A DNA stretch of 64,000 nucleotides from Rhizodiscina lignyota. Taxonomy: Eukaryota; Ascomycota; Dothideomycetes; Aulographales; Rhizodiscinaceae. Position 1 is the first letter of the stretch. Every line of letters starts with the position of its first letter. Below the pieces are notes generated by a model. It did no database searches, was not told the DNA's origin, and saw nothing but the letters and a program-made list of their open reading frames with translations. Positions 43,300-55,671 of the stretch are shown here, piece by piece. Both the position numbers and the translations under genes were made by a program. The DNA is taken from positions 558,001 to 622,000 of the forward strand of contig ML978124.1 of assembly GCA_010015805.1 (NCBI GenBank), given 5' to 3'.

Positions 43300-43544
43300 C
43301 CTGGCAAGTGCGTGACAAAATAGTCGAGCCGACGCTGTAATATGTCGAGCCGCGAGGATGTATATCCTCGTTAGTTAATATAGGTCATATATATTAAAGC
43401 TACACGATTTTTATAAATATACTCCAGTATTTATATATTCGAGGTTTCAGAGATGCTCTCGCATGTGCTGAAGAACCATACTTGTTATTACTACAGCCGT
43501 TCAGGTCAGTCGGGCTCAACTATTTTGTCACCCGCGTGCCTGGT
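43300..43544 (-). mobile_element. MITE-like element, copy 2, with terminal inverted repeats
   Basis: A 245-bp element without coding capacity. The left end is CCTGGCAAGTGCGTGACAAA and continues AATAGTCGAGCC. The right end, read on the minus strand, is CCAGGCACGCGGGTGACAAA followed by AATAGTTGAGCC. The ends are thus ~31-bp imperfect inverted repeats sharing GTGACAAAATAGT. The interior is AT-rich and has a small palindrome (CGAGGAT...ATCCTCG). No clear target-site duplication is visible. It is homologous to 36268-36467 in the opposite orientation. The superfamily cannot be assigned from the ends alone. Confidence 0.8.
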
Positions 43545-43874
43545 TACATAGCTGAGACTGTCCCACTGCATCCTCATCACCAGCGTTGGGCATCGACCAT
43601 CGACGACACCTTCCTCATATACAGGATATTTCGATCCAGATAGATCTGACTCTCATTCACGGCAACAACTACAGGTAGGCCACTTTAGCTTTCCCTTTGG
43701 ATAGTCGCAGTTTCCTCTCATCTTGATCATACTATTTACTGTGCCATTCTTGTACTCCTCTCATGATGCCTTTCTCAAACAATTTTGTGCTATCTGAAGG
43801 CGTTTGCCTTCAAATAATCTCTTTTCCGAAGCCTCCTGTTCGCCGCTTAACAAACTTTTCGCATCTGGCGGACG
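43545..43874. other. Promoter/leader of the serine-rich orphan
   Basis: These 330 bp lie between the MITE-like element and the ATG at 43875. A short frame starting with ATG at 43763 lies in another phase and may be an upstream ORF. Nothing else recognised. Confidence 0.4.
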
Positions 43875-46800
43875 ATGGCCTCAAAAGTCTGCTGTACCGC
43901 TCCTCAGCGCTCTGGATCACCAGATCTTCCAAACGCTCGCACTTCAGCAGCGGTGGGCACAGCGGGGAGTGAAGCTGATGGGCCCATCGGTTCCACGGCA
44001 ACTAGCACGCGTACGGAAGACCGTGAAGACATCCGGAGAATATTCAACGGTGCCGACGAGGCCGTGGACAATCTTGCGGAACTGGGAGACATTGCTAAGG
44101 GGAATGAGTCTCTAGAGCTTCCTCGTGGAGACAGCCCGAAACCTCCCAGTATCGTGGGCAAATTGCGCAAGCGCCTATTAAAAGGTGGGAATAGATCGCA
44201 ATCGCTCTTGAAAGATGATGCGAAGCCTCGCAGAGTACCCAAACCCAGGTTCCTAAGGGAGAGAGACTCTCCTGAGGTGAAGAACGACCTCCGAGAGAAT
44301 CTTTTGAACGAGGGCAGTCCTGGTCAAGGTGGATATGACCCAGATGCAGAAAGTGTTGCCATTCGCGAGAGTCTTATTTCAGCACCACAAAACGACCTTG
44401 CTGTCTCCCCAGTGCGCGAAAAGAAGATCCCGCGCCGATCTCCGTTGCAGGACATTGAATGGCGGACTCGATCCGCGACATCGTAAGTCATTCCCTGGAG
44501 TCCGCGGCCTTTTCAGTGCTGGCTAACCGCGGCTATCTACTGCACAGTATGTTCTGTCACACCCCAGATGGTGACGTAAGAGTCAGAAACGCTTCTCGCG
44601 TCACTGTGCTTCCTTACTCTCAATCGCGGCCCAGCAGCCGACGACAGTCATATGACGACAGGAAAAATATTCGACGTTCTCGGTCGGAGTCATCGTTGGC
44701 ACACGCTGTCCCCGTGCCATTGAATGAAGGACAGCGCATAAATGCCGCATCCATGTCTGAACCATATCGAGAATTGCTACTAGCAATGCCACCGTCAAAT
44801 AGCGAGGGCTCCAATCGCGTTCCTGATTCTTCGGCCTCTGAGTATGCAACAGCTCGTGCGAGCCAATCCTCACACAGTGATCTCAAGCCGAATGAAACCG
44901 TGTCTACAGAGAAGTCATTTGATATACCAAGGACAGTGGATCAAAGCAGAGCCGATTGTTCTGAGACCCAAATTATAGACGTGGCGGACGATGAAGCTGG
45001 CACAGAAAGCGATCCTCTCAGAGACTCGGAAGCATCCAAAGCGGTTTCCAGGACTAATTCAGTTCATTTATATTCGATGCGTATTTCACAACATTTACGC
45101 TCAACATCGATGTTTTCAGACCACTCCGAAAGGCAAATTCAAAGTCCAACAGCAGAACCTCTCCAAAGGACCCAGTCTGTTCACAGTGTTCGACCTTCTG
45201 GAGAGCATCCCGTGACTCAGCATCACCGCCAACAGTCCAGCTCAGGCTTCACAAGCACCAAGGTTCCCAGTGCCTGGGGTAATGTCGTGCAAGACCAAGA
45301 TCAAGGATCTTCGGTCTATTCTTCGAGAGTGCATACTCCTGCAGATTCACCGTTTCGGCCATACTGTTCAAGCCCCGATCTTACTGGAACCTACGAGATA
45401 TCATCGGCCCTTCTGCCTCGGTCAGATTTCCCCAGAATTCGTTTAGAGACGTCTACTGGTGCTCAGACAATCCGGCAACGTAGGCCGGCTTCAAAGCTTG
45501 CTACTGCGCAAAACGTCGAAAGCGTAAACTCGTCCCCAAGCAAGGAAGCCCCAGGAATTGCCAAAGAGCTCCAATCAAATCACCTCGATTCCAATAGTAA
45601 CTCAGCAGAGCCCTCGGATAACTACGACGCAGATGAGTCCTCACGAAGCAGTCGTTTCGTCGAAGAATTACATTCGACACCGCCCAAGTCCCTTGTGAGG
45701 AACAAGAAGCCTTCAATATTCAGCTTGTTCAGTCGCAAGTCAAAGGCAGTGGTGATCGCGGAAAGCACCACTGTCAATGCAATTTTCGACGGACCAGCAG
45801 ATGATCTACAAGTACCTCGACTGACACGTTCAAGTTTGTCTCTCCGTGGAAATGACGAAGCGTCCAACCTCTTTGCCAAAGCCTTGGTTGCGAATCAGGA
45901 AGAGAAAAATGCACTGCTTCTTCCATGCAATCGAGAACGAGGAAACTCGATGTCGTCGTTGCATGCACCACGTGGGCGTAGCGCTTCTGTGAGCACCAAA
46001 GACACCTCGAGAGCTCCGTCGGCGGCGGGCTCGCTGCACTATTCTCCAAGCAAATCCTCTGTAGCTCCTTCTCGGGCATCACCGTACGCAAAACCGGTAT
46101 TCAGTACGCCTCAGTTTCTCTCTCCTTCGTATGAGGAAGGTTACTTCGATCGGCCGAGGCTACAGAGCGGCTCTACATTCCTTGACCCTCTTGATACAAC
46201 CTCTGTCAAATACAGCCCCAAGGCTCCATCCATTTCCGTCTCCGAACGGAGAGTATCTACTACTGGTGATGAATACCATTGTCTTACACCGCAAAGCGAT
46301 CTTATCCTACCAGAGTTAGTCATCGCTCCGCCTCAGCAAGGCTCATCTGAGGACTCGCTCTCGAAAGCCGATTTAGGCTCCTGGGGTCGCTATCCCTCTC
46401 ACACGCGTGACAGCCGCATTGGTCCTGCTGGGCAAAGAGACAGAGTCACTACTCGAGATTTTGCTTATGAGTTACATGTGCAAGAACCTGAGCCAATTGA
46501 CGAAGATGTCATTGAATCAGATCCGCAAGGGAGGAAGTTGAAGAACAAACAGAAGTCAGATCGAGTCTCGTCAAACATGTCTAAAACGAGGAGTACTTCA
46601 TTCGGACGACGTTTAATTCGCGGTTACTCTGCGATGTTCAAATCCCAAAGCCTCGAATTCTTGCGGCATGGCCATGGACATCGCAGCAGCATCTCCGCTG
46701 GAGGCGTACTGGAGCACCCGGAGCTCGAGATGCTCCCACCTATCTTTCCCGCCTACCACGCCGATCATTATAACAGCATCAACAGTAATAACCCGGCGAT

Positions 46801-47338
46801 CGAAATGCGAGACATGAATCCGCGGAGCGCGAGTGTAACCAGCACCGGCCACGATGGGTCTAACGACTCTACGAAACCGATGACGCAGCTGGACGGCCAG
46901 TTCGACGAGATGATCTTCCCAACCTCGTTCCACACTCCCACACATACGCCTGCCCCGAATGCAGCTCGTATTTGGTCGCAGCTCTACGCCTCCTGCGTCG
47001 AACTGCCCTCTTCTCGGTGTGACAGTCCCGTGGATCTAGATGCCACACTGCGTCCCCAATCCTCTGTCCCTACTTCGTGCACAGTTTCTCGACAAGTCTC
47101 GCCGTGCCTCAACATCAATTTCTCGCGGCCGATCTCGAGGACGTTGCCCAGAGTCAAGTCGCCCTCACTGGACAACATGAAGCCAGACGCCCATCGGCGC
47201 AACGCGAGCGTCGTGAGCGCGATGAGCCTGCGTGCGAGTACGAATGATCTCTGCAGGTTGCTGGTGGAAGCAGAGGAGAGTGAGAGGGCACGGGTGCTCA
47301 AGGTTGCGGCTGGTCTTGTCAGTGGTTCAACTGCTTAG
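43875..47338 (+). CDS. Large serine-rich fungal orphan protein
   Basis: Exons 43875-44482 and 44548-47338 with a 65-bp intron (gtaagt...gcacag) give about 1132 aa. I do not recognise a catalytic domain. The protein is Ser/Arg/Pro-rich and probably mostly disordered, with many R-x-x-S sites such as RRSRSESS. Short ordered-looking islands are IVGKLRKRLLKGGNRSQSLL (about residue 95), KKPSIFSLFSRKSKAVV, FGRRLIRGYSAMFKSQSLEF (about residue 900) and a C-terminal helix, STNDLCRLLVEAEESERARV. Such amphipathic basic islands within a disordered scaffold fit a cortex or signalling adaptor, but this is speculation. The start at 43875 is uncertain; a spliced upstream exon cannot be excluded. The intron is supported by phase and a frame change. 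Confidence 0.7.
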
Positions 47339-48665
47339 TATAAGCATTCGAACAAGCGCAACGGCGTTGTCTAGCCGGTAATTGGTATTATTCACTTTTT
47401 GAGGACGACATTGGAGGATATGGAAGTTAGAAACTTAGATACAGACTTGTAATTCATTTGAGGCATTAATAACACTCAAATACTGCCTTACCCTTGGGAT
47501 AACCAGTAATACAATCGCCGCCGAGCATGGTGTAATGTCGAAGGGCGGGCAGCTGTTGTCATAGAAGCTGTTGGCAATCTTTTGTCGGTCCCCAGCTTGC
47601 CTCTTGCCACGGCTGCAAACTTCTCGGTACAGATATAACTATCCACTTTCACAACGCTTTGTACACGCCTGAAAAGCGGCCATAGGCGATAAAATGGCCG
47701 GGCTTAAGAGATATTCAAAAACAATCATCGGGATTAAGGTGTGACAGTTCAGTCATAGTTACTTCCTAATTAGGATTAGCGTGTTCGAGAGTAGTTAGAG
47801 CTTTGTCAGCATATGTACAAACCTTTGAATCGTCACCAGCCTGTTGTACCCAGAACCTCGCAGCAGATTGAGTCAATTCAACACCATACTGTCGTGGTAT
47901 CTCTCTCCCTATTGATTGCCTATTAAGGTTTGCTCCCCTCCTACTAGTTTGTGGCATAAGGTGTGGATTAGAAAGAAAGTCGTCGTCTCGGCTATAGGGT
48001 TAGGGTCGCTCATGAATCCGAATCTTGCACGTGAGACTTCGGCCAATCCGAAGTTCATCGGAGCCAAAAGACCTCCTTCCGGTCCTTGTCTCGCTTGTAT
48101 ATCTGTATATCGATCCTTCAAAATCTCCGTATGAGGATCAGAGAGCCTGAAACCTCTCAGGCCACTAGAGATTGCATTATCCGTATCTTCATAAGAGAAA
48201 GACTCCGTTTCCAATGCAGAAGAACGGACCAATGGAATGTCATTCTCAACGGGTGCTCGCAAGACTTCCGAGAAATCGGGGTGTGGGTGTTGGAATTGTC
48301 TATGAACGGTTAAAGCTAACCACAGTCTCTTGCACCGTTCTTCGCCGTTCGTCACCGTTCCACGGCCGCATACCATCCATAGGCGGATTAATTTATCTAT
48401 GTCCGCAAACGCCGTTCTTACAAAGGTGCCCGCAGCTTCGACGTCACGAATCAATTGAAGTCACCACTGCGATCCTGGGAATAGACCCTGGCATGGAGTT
48501 AGTGCTGGATGCTTAAGTAGACGACGAAGAGTGGTTGCAAGTATATATCACGCTTCTTTCATTGATCGCTGGCTTCTAATACCCCTAAGACTCTCACCTC
48601 ATCTCTTAATCAGCTTTCGCAAAACGAGACCAAACCTTCGTCCACTGATCAAGACACTATCAATT
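47339..48665. other. Intergenic region, mostly empty
   Basis: About 1.3 kb lie between the serine-rich orphan and the aldo/keto reductase. It holds one weak 181-codon frame on the minus strand (separate entry). A single GGGTTAGGGT word occurs near 47997. Nothing else recognised. Confidence 0.45.
47909..48454 (-). CDS. Weak hypothetical ORF, 181 aa
   Basis: This minus-strand frame of 181 codons is open throughout and is the only sizeable frame in the gap. I see no known domain, signal peptide or membrane span. Part of it (LRGFRLSDPHTEILKDRYTD) has protein-like composition, so it could be a real small gene, one exon of a gene, or a remnant of a degraded gene. If real, it is divergent from the aldo/keto reductase, with ~210 bp between starts. 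Confidence 0.28.
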   Translation of the reverse strand: MIRDVEAAGTFVRTAFADIDKLIRLWMVCGRGTVTNGEERCKRLWLALTVHRQFQHPHPDFSEVLRAPVENDIPLVRSSALETESFSYEDTDNAISSGLRGFRLSDPHTEILKDRYTDIQARQGPEGGLLAPMNFGLAEVSRARFGFMSDPNPIAETTTFFLIHTLCHKLVGGEQTLIGNQ

Positions 48666-49748
48666 ATGGCTCCTCCAACGCTTCCGACACATCAATTGGG
48701 CAAAGACGGCCCACAAGTCACGGCGATTGGCTATGGAATGATGGGATTGTAAATTGAACCATCTCCAGATCCCCAAAACTCCAACTAACCCCTCTCCAGG
48801 TCCGCCAACTACGGCGCCCCACTCCCAGACGACCAGCGCTTCGCCCTCCTCGACAAGATCTACGAGGCGGGCGAGTTATTCTGGGACTCATCCGACTCGT
48901 ACGGCGACTCCGAAGTCCTCATCGGCAGGTGGTTCGCGCAGCACCCCGAGCGCAGAAAGGACATCTTCCTCTGCACCAAGTTTGGGCAGCGCTTCCAGCC
49001 CGACGGCTCTCGCGCCGTCGACAGCTCGCCCGCGTGGGTGCGCCAGGCGTGCGAGAACAGCCTGAAGAAGATGGGTGTCGACACCATCGACCTGTGGTAC
49101 TCACACCGGCAGGATAAGAAGACGCCGATCGAGCAGACGGTGCGCGCGATGGACGAGATGCGCAAGGAGGGCAAGGTCCGCTACCTGGGCCTCAGCGAGT
49201 GCAGCGCCAACAGTCTGCGGAGGGCGTGCAAGGCCGCCAAGATCTCCGCCGTGCAGCTGGAGTACAGCCCGTTCTCGCTGGAGATTGAGAGCGAGCAGAT
49301 TGACCTGCTGCGGACGGCGCGCGAGCTGGGCGTCGCGGTGGTCGCGTACTCGCCTGTCGGCAGAGGCATGCTGACCGGCACGATCACATCTCCGGATCAG
49401 TTCGAGCCGGGCGATTTCAGGGCGAGGATTCCGCGCTTCAGCAAGGAGAACTTCCACAAGAACATCGAACTGGTGGACAACATGAAGAAAATTGCGCAGA
49501 AGAAGGGCTGCACGCCTGCTCAGTTGGCGCTTGCCTGGGTGCTGGCGCAAGGAAAGGATGTCATTCCGATTCCAGGGACGACAAAGTTTGAGCGGTTCGA
49601 GGAGAATATGGGTGCGCTAAAGGTGAAGCTCACGCCAGAGGAGGTGAAGGAGATCCGGGACATGGCAAAGGCATGTGAGCCGGAGGGCGATCGATACCCT
49701 GATTTCATGATGGGACATCTTTTCGCCGATACACCAGAAGAGGCTTAG
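48666..49748 (+). CDS. Aldo/keto reductase
   Basis: Exon 1 (48666-48748) and exon 2 (48800-49748) with a 51-bp intron (gtaaat...ctccag) give about 343 aa. The (beta/alpha)8 aldo/keto reductase tetrad is visible: Asp and Tyr in WDSSDSYGDSE, Lys in FLCTKFGQR and His in DLWYSHRQD. The N-terminus LGKDGPQVTAIGYGMMGLS, read across the splice, is typical of the YakC/Yeast-Aad-like branch. The NADPH-binding end is IPIPGTTKFERFEENM. It is a cytosolic NADPH-dependent carbonyl reductase; the substrate cannot be told. Third-position GC bias is much stronger in exon 2 up to ~49350 than in neighbouring genes, which may mark high expression. Confidence 0.93.
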
Positions 49749-50398
49749 AGTAAGGCAGAAAGGTTACTAATTTCACGGAGGGAAGTGCATTGAACTATGA
49801 GTCTTGATTTTACATTCCATGAGCTTTACATTTAAGCATCTATGGAGTATCTAACAAATATGAGCGTACACATGAATATTCCAGTGTGCTTGGATTTAAT
49901 TCGTCCCGTGAAGGCCACCAAGTATGCACCAAGTATTGAGAAAACGCACACCTTCTTTCAGTGTGCTTGGACGTAGTCCAGTCCAATGCTGCGGAGACCA
50001 AGACTAAGGGGAAAGTGGTGCCAAGAGTGTGTCATTGTCACCGAAAACGCAGGCTGTATTCGCTTCGCAAACCAAGGAGCTCGGAAGATGAAAAAAAGTG
50101 CCAATGTGCAAATAAGGCAGCGCTCCAATGTGAATCGTTTTTCGAATGAGGATCGCTTGCCAAGTGGAAATCGTTTTGGGAAAGTGAACAAAGTGTGCAG
50201 AATAAGCGCTTTCCAAGTGTGAGGGACCCGTGACTGAGCGCCATGCAGGAGCTATGTCGAGTTCCTGACTCCGTAACGCCGATCCATGCATGTCTAGTGA
50301 ACAGTGCTGTCCGGAAAACAAAGGAAAAGTGTAAACAGTCGAGGCCGTCAAAAGAAAAGCAGAAAGGAAAAGTTCAGTGTCGTCTTGTCTGAAACGAC
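49749..50398. other. Convergent intergenic region with degenerate short repeats
   Basis: These 650 bp lie between the 3' ends of the aldo/keto reductase (+) and the kinase gene (-). The words CCAATGTG, CCAAGTGG and CCAAGTGT recur between about 50098 and 50222, with AAATCGTTTT-like words between, giving a loose ~20-30-bp repeat. No gene seen. Confidence 0.45.
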
Positions 50399-53300
50399 CT
50401 AGGTATGGCGTCTGATTTCACCACCACTTGTTTGTCTTCGGGTTCTTCTCGGATTCAAGACAGAACTCGGCTTTGGGACTGGTGCCGTCGTCGTGATAGA
50501 TCCACCTCCCACTGGCTTGTGCGTCGGCGTGATGTTTTCTTCGTTTTGACCGGTGTCGGTGCGTGATTGCTGGCTTGCCAGACTGAGTCTTCCGAGTCGA
50601 GTAGCGCTAGTGCGTGGAAGTCTGCTCTTTGGCCCTGAACCTGAAGTGCTGAGAGCGCTGAGGCCATGTGAGAAGCCAGAACCATTGGTATTTGGAGTAG
50701 ATCCAGAATTGCTGTCCCTCGAAGCAGGGCGTAGAGTTGGAGTGCTACCTGTCATAGAAAGTGCCGAAGTGATGGATGAAGCAGAAGCGTTCGAACCGAT
50801 ACTGCTCACGCTATTGCGAGGGCGTGAGCGAGGAGATTGGAGGGCACTGTCGAAGTAAGATGGTCGAGCATGGTGCTGAGAAGTTGATGCAATTGAGAGT
50901 GGTTGATATTGTCCACTGCCGGTTAGAGTTGAAGAACTAGATCGGCGCATTGGTGATCGCATCTGTGGGCCCTCGGCGAATTTGAGAAGTTCCGTCGCAA
51001 TTTCCCTAGCCAACAGTGCCTGATCTTGCTGGACGCGCCGCAGGCTATCGAGAAGGCCGGAAGATAGAAGGAGAGAGGCGCAGCGATCGTCGGTGGCCTC
51101 GCAAATGTCGCGGATGACCCTAAGTAACGAGACCCTAACGATGGGCTTCTTCGTCTGCAACTTCTGTACGGTTCTGACAAAGATCTCATCTCTTGCCAAG
51201 CATGCCGCGACGGCAGGACTAAGGCGGACAATCTTCTGAAGAGGCTCAAGAAGATTCTCGAACACATCCGATGACGTGTTCTTGTTGGTAAAGCACTGTA
51301 CGATGGCGTCACTGAATGCACCATCGAGAAGTCCTTGCTCTACTCTGGCGGTTTCTTCTTGAAGCCTATACCTGTGTTAATAAGAGGGAATAGTAAATCA
51401 GATTACAAAAGCACTTACCAGACAAAGATTGCGTCGAGAGCTTGTGTCTGGTAGTACAGATCACCAAGCAATCGAATGTAGAATTGAAGCCCACGGTTTG
51501 CCCACAGAGCCTTGCGGCCGGACTTGCCAGAGTGCGCCATTTCGCAAAGAATCGGCAGAGCAAACTCTTTCACAGCCCTTCCACTTGAGCCAGCTTCCAT
51601 GAGCAATGGAATGATGCCTTTCTTGGCGGCAAATTCCTGCCTTGGCTTATTGTGTTTGCAAAGATTCCACAAGATGTTCAGGACTTGGTTCTCCACTTCT
51701 TGTGAACTCGACTCCTCGGCGTTCTTCAGAAGGTTGATGAGAAGCTCGATAGCGCCGGAATTCAGCAGGGCCTCATGCGTTGTGGACAGCATTGAGAGGT
51801 GCTTGATGAATTTCAGCATCGTTACCCGATGTGTGGGTTTCATTCGGTCCAGGTCGTTGAGTAGGGCTAAAGATTCAAGCAGTCAGATTAACTATGGAAA
51901 TGGTTGATGAGATGCAACTTACAAGATAGCACTTGTCGATCCGCAGAGAGCTCCTGGACGTAGGGCGCCGACTGAGAGAAAAGGTAGAAGAGGTTGACGA
52001 CACGTTCTTGGACAAGCTCTGCAATCTCGCTGTCCTCGTCGAGAATTTGATTCAGGACGTCTGCCAGTGGAGCAAGCAATTGGTTTCGCGATAGAATGCG
52101 GCAGTAGTCATTCTTTCGTGTGATTCCCTGCAAGTCGAAGACCTTCTGGAGACCCATTAAGCCTATCAGCACCATGTCCCGCTCTGTCACTAGGTCTTCC
52201 TCGATCAGCGCCGCGAGAATCTTGAGGCCTCCACTGCCGATGAATATTTGCAGCGTCTGGGGTGATGACTGATACATCTGCCGGATGAAAGCAGCAGCCT
52301 CCATGCGGATGTCCCTTGCGTAATTTTTGCCTGCAAACTTTGTGACAATTGGTATTCCACCAATCTCGCACAAGTGTTCGTGGACCTCCCAATCATCGAA
52401 GATGATCTCATTGATGATCTTAAGGGCCGGCAGCAGTAGGTCCCTTCGAGTGGACGTTTCTAGGATCTCGAGTGTTGGTAGGACGCCGCCACACTTGACA
52501 ATGATGTCTTTGGCATCGGGAGATTCGGCGAGATATTGCATAAGCTGATCGCATCGTTCGAAAAGTACTTCTTCCAGCTGCGAAGGATTGATGGAATCCA
52601 CGATATTTTGAATGGCCTGCGTCATGCGAGCATGTCGGTCTCGAGCAATATTCTCTTCCATGTCCATAGTTTCATCAAAACCTTCATCCAGTTGCGCGAA
52701 TGGATCATCCTCTTCTTCGTCTTCGTTCGATGACAAACCAGCTTTCATCATGTTGGAGGGCTTAATCATGAGTGTGCTCCGATCAGATCCACTCTCATCC
52801 TTGTCGAGGAGATCAGAGAGGTCAAGATCTCCATCGTTGTCCGCATACTTTTCGATCTCCAGTTCAGAGTCTGTCCTCTGAAGTGGAACATTCTCCTTGT
52901 CTTCAGTAGGAGTAAGTCTCCTTCGCACACTGCCATTGATTCTGTTGTGTTGTGCTAAGCGAGCGGCGTTCTTCAGGTGGGAAGGATGGAAAAGTTTTGG
53001 CGAGAAACTGTCATTTTCTTCTTGCGCTTGTCTCGCATGGACAGCCTTTTGGAAAGCAACATCGTCTGTGACGAGATCGGAGTAGTCCATCGATGATTCT
53101 TCTCGGTATAAAGCTGGTCTAGCAGCGGATGGCATGCTTGATTTTGCTTGTGGGGCCTTTGTAGCCGTTCGGATGGCGAGGTTCTTTGATTGAGAAATCG
53201 AACGCATTGGGGAACCGTTCGTGGTTGTAGATGTGAAGCGGTACTCGTTGTTTGACGTGGGAGTGAATGGTCTCATTGCTTTCAGAGGATCTGTACGAGT

Positions 53301-54815
53301 GAGCTGAACTGGACTTCTCACTGTCCTGTCGTAGTCCTCCATAAGCGGCTCGTCTAATAAAATGTCGCTTTTGCTGAACTCTTTGAGTTTCTCAGAGCTC
53401 AGCATGCCACCGAAGTGATCTTGAGGCTTTAAATGTTGAGCAAGCTGGAGACCAGTAGGATTAAGTGGCGTAGCAAAGTCGTCATCCCAAATGGTACTAT
53501 CTGACTCGGTTTCAGGTGAGCGATAAACCTCTGGGTTCGTCTTGGTCTTCGGAAGATTTGATGGAAGCTTTGTTTGGCCATGTGAAGTTGAAGTTGGAGG
53601 GAGGCTAATATCAGGCGCCCGCGCTGCGGCTGTTCGCGGCGGAGCGGGTGATAGTGATGGAAGGCGACCAGTCTTGCGAAGAGAGCCGTGAGTAGGCGAG
53701 CGCAGTGCTTCATTCCACTCTTGGACGCTTTTAATGGCCTCCTTGTAGTCCGTTGCTTTGTTGAGTTCTTCTGCGTCTCCTCGCCTCGCACTTGATATCC
53801 ACGGATGCCTCAAAAGCTTCTTCGCAGACACCCTTAGATTTGGATCTTTCTGGAAGCACTGCATGAGGAAATCACGCACAGCCTAGGTAATGTGGTTAGT
53901 GTCACCATTTAGCGGAGTCGATTGACCACTTACGGGCGATGCACCACCGGGCAGAGGTGGATGGTCATCATTGACGATGCGAAACAACGCTGGCATAGGC
54001 TGGAGTTTGTGATATGGAGGCTTGCCGTCCAAGAGCTCGATGACAGTACATCCCAAGCTCCATATATCAGACGAAGTCGTTGCTCCAGTAAGCTCTATGA
54101 CTTCGGGAGCCATCCAGTAGGGGGTCCCCACAACGCTGGCCTCATTCATCGTAGAAGCCTTGGTTGCTACACCGAAGTCTGCCAGTTTGACCAAACCCTC
54201 TTTTGTTGTCAGGATATTTGCACCTTTGATATCCCTGTGGATGACACCTTGGTTGTGGAGATACATCAACCCCGTCAGCACTTGTGACATGTATATAGCC
54301 ACAAGATCCTCGGGGAACTTTCCAAAGTTCTTCAGGATGGAGTGCAAAGAGCCATTCTCGCAGTACTCGAGGATGATATTGAGAACTGAGCTGTCTCTCG
54401 TGTAACCGTGATATTTGACGATATTCGGGTGATCGAGGTTCTTGAGGAGATCGATTTCAGACATAATAACTTTCAGTTCGCCTTGGGGAAGGTTCTCGAG
54501 CCGGATCTGCTTAATCGCTACAGTTTCGCCATTGCGGAAGTTGATTGCTCTATAGACCGAACCAAAGGCTCCTCTGCCCAGACAGTCGCCAATTTGCTAT
54601 TTGACAAGTCAGCCAACATGCCATGAAGATTGTCCGCTCATAGTTGACCGTACGTATTGCCCTGCCGAAGCAACATCTTGCCCGCTCTTCGTTCTGCTAC
54701 CATTTCCCCATTGTGATGCGAGAGACGACTCGCTTGCTCTCGCCCTCACACGGCCTGGTGCACCGTTCGCCATGTCCTTCCCATTCAGGTGTTTCTCCGG
54801 CGAGCGAGCAGCCAT
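50399..54815 (-). CDS. sepH: Septation-initiation protein kinase, SepH/Cdc7/Cdc15-like
   Basis: Minus strand, five exons: 54815-54654, 54596-53934, 53882-51923, 51866-51419 and 51371-50399, about 1401 aa. Introns are 57, 51, 56 and 47 bp. The kinase domain (about residues 54-305) is complete: [19 protein letters not shown] (P-loop), VAIKQIRL (Lys), [23 protein letters not shown] and [14 protein letters not shown]. This is the STE20-like layout of Cdc7/SepH. A long disordered linker follows. From about residue 700 an armadillo-like helical repeat region runs through exons 3-5 ([38 protein letters not shown]). In Aspergillus SepH and fission yeast Cdc7, this kinase acts at the spindle pole body in the septation initiation network. 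The C-terminus is Ser/Thr/Arg-rich. The start is the ATG at 54815. Confidence 0.93.
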
Positions 54816-55671
54816 TGTGGGTTGTCGGAGGCCTTGCACGAAGGTGCCGGAGGAAGCTGAAGGAAGGAGGTAGAGGCGTGTATGTCGGGCACACGGTGAC
54901 GCAGAAGCATTTGCACAGGATTTACGCGTCTGAAGCTCAGGGCGCGATCCTGCAAAACGTTTTCAGCAGCCCCGTAAGCGTCGCCCGCGGGGTTTGTAGG
55001 TGCCCAGCCGTGCTATAGGGGAATTATGGATGTCGCTGCTTGGGACCCTTGTCTACTGGAGTTTGAAGTCGCGAGTCGGGCGTGAGGGTCGCCGCAGGAA
55101 TTCGCGCAGTCCTGTGACTTGGATGGTAGCGCGCATAAGGCGGGAGTCTCGCTCCGCGCTGGACGACGTCGTTTCTGCTCGAAATGATTATGCGACGACG
55201 TTCGCGGCCGGGGCGCAAAGGATAGGGAAAGTGAGCTTCGGTTGTGGCGTCGTCCAATCGCCAGCGACTTTTTAGGTCGTCGTCGACCGGCGGAAAGTTG
55301 GCAGACGCAAGCCACATTTTCGATGTGCATCCCAAAATAGCCGTCACTTTACCAAGAGCAGAACTGTGTATAAAATGCCTTCTACCCAACTTCACGAGTA
55401 CCTACGTCTATCACTATCCCCACCTGATACGCAATCTTGCGTCTTCTAGCTGCAAATCATCACAGATGTGACAACGTGCAGATCGCGTGCCTTTCACATC
55501 CCGGGAGCTCAGAATAGGAGCCAGTCGCGTGCTCTCCGTAGCAGCCAGTAGAAACCCCATGCAGCGATTCAGCATCGTGCATATAGCCCCGTCTCACAAC
55601 CCGCTGCACGCCGAGAGAGCATATTGACGATGTTGTTGCCTTTCACTTCACTGCTCGAAATCATTTCCCCT
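54816..55671. other. Intergenic region, 5' of the kinase gene
   Basis: About 860 bp lie between the kinase start (-) and the 3' end of the SDR gene (-). GC-rich frames of up to 124 codons on both strands overlap each other and are taken as chance. Nothing recognised. Confidence 0.5.

Noticed and set aside
47995-48007. Second telomere-like word (GGGTTAGGGT)
   Set aside because: Only about one and a half units, within the range of chance.
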